NCBI GenBank assembly: GCA_041742255.1
Contig: JBGSIZ010000329.1
Span: 1 to 6,531, forward strand
Source: JBGSIZ01 sp041742255
Lineage (GTDB): Bacteria; Pseudomonadota; Alphaproteobacteria; Rhodobacterales; Rhodobacteraceae
DNA length: 6,531 bases
Direction: 5' to 3'
The translations under genes were made by a program, and so were the position numbers. Below, in pieces: positions 6,317 through 6,531 of the stretch (position 1 is its first letter; the number at the start of each line of letters is the position of its first letter). A model generated the notes under the pieces. The model did no database searches. It worked only from the letters and a program-made list of their open reading frames with translations, and was not told the origin of the DNA.

Positions 6317-6334
6317 GCCATCCAAAGGTGCGCA

Positions 6335-6531
6335 ATGACCGATCTTTCTGATTTCACAACGGCGCTTTTGGCGGCGGCACGGGCGGCAGGGGCGGATGCG
6401 GCGGACGCCATCGCGGTGGACGGCACATCGGTCAGCATCGAGGTGCGCAAAGGCGCGCTCGAACATGCGGAACGGTCCGAAGGGGTGGATCTGGGGCTGC
6501 GGGTCATGGTGGGCACGCGGCAGGCCTGCAG
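6335..6531 (+). CDS. pmbA: TldD/PmbA-family protein, PmbA (TldE)-like, N-terminal fragment
   Basis: The first 65 residues are present and the frame stays open to the window end. The sequence fits the N-terminal domain of TldD/PmbA proteins: a helix rich in Ala and Gly (LLAAARAAGADAADAIAV, 11-28), a strand (TSVSIEVRKGALEHAERSE, 31-49), then GVDLGLRVMVGTRQA (50-64), matching the family pattern of V-R-x-G-x-L-E and G-(x)-G-L-R-V. In E. coli, TldD and PmbA/TldE form a cytoplasmic complex that degrades unfolded or peptide substrates and matures microcin B17; TldD carries the metal ligands and TldE does not. The shape of this N-terminus favours PmbA over TldD, but the decisive C-terminal part is outside the window. 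AAAGG (6324-6328) lies six bases before the ATG and supports the start. A typical complete PmbA has about 450 residues. Confidence 0.85.
   Translation, partial: MTDLSDFTTALLAAARAAGADAADAIAVDGTSVSIEVRKGALEHAERSEGVDLGLRVMVGTRQAC

Overview
This GC-rich window has tightly packed genes, Shine-Dalgarno-led ATG starts, and a gene set (PP_4765-type flavoprotein, MscS channel, SDR, crotonase, two exported DUF2125-type proteins, PmbA) that fits an alphaproteobacterium, most likely Rhodobacterales (Roseobacter-type, perhaps marine). The assignment rests on protein family character and remembered family sequences, not on a database search. I see no rRNA, tRNA, CRISPR array, insertion sequence or phage gene.

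Layout. The left half (1-3030) is a minus-strand run. Read in the direction of transcription it is: an SDR oxidoreductase (3030-2281); a short crotonase-fold protein (2284-1685), joined to the SDR by an ATGA stop/start overlap; an MscS-family mechanosensitive channel (1627-314) after a 57-base gap; and the start of an NAD/FAD-type flavoprotein (321-1, cut by the window edge), which overlaps the channel gene by 8 bases. The overlaps and the lack of any U-tailed terminator suggest one operon. No shared pathway is obvious beyond a possible SDR/crotonase pair.

A 126-base divergent intergenic region (3031-3156) separates this run from the plus-strand half. It holds an unusual cluster of CCTTG/CAAGG pentamers. 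Two tandem paralogous genes follow (3157-4659 and 4741-6243). Each encodes an exported, beta-rich, acidic protein of exactly 500 residues that I place in the DUF2125 family of unknown function. Their last ~170 residues are collinear and, in the final 100, about half identical. Their N-terminal regions have diverged strongly. A textbook intrinsic terminator (4685-4721) sits between them, ending only 19 bases before the second start codon. The window closes with the N-terminus of a PmbA (TldE)-like protein (6335 onward), which may be read through from the second paralogue.

The items most worth a second look are the tandem DUF2125 pair with its intervening terminator, and the crotonase homologue that lacks both canonical catalytic glutamates and the usual C-terminal region. 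Otherwise this looks like an ordinary chromosomal region, and I see no convincing new defence or mobile system.
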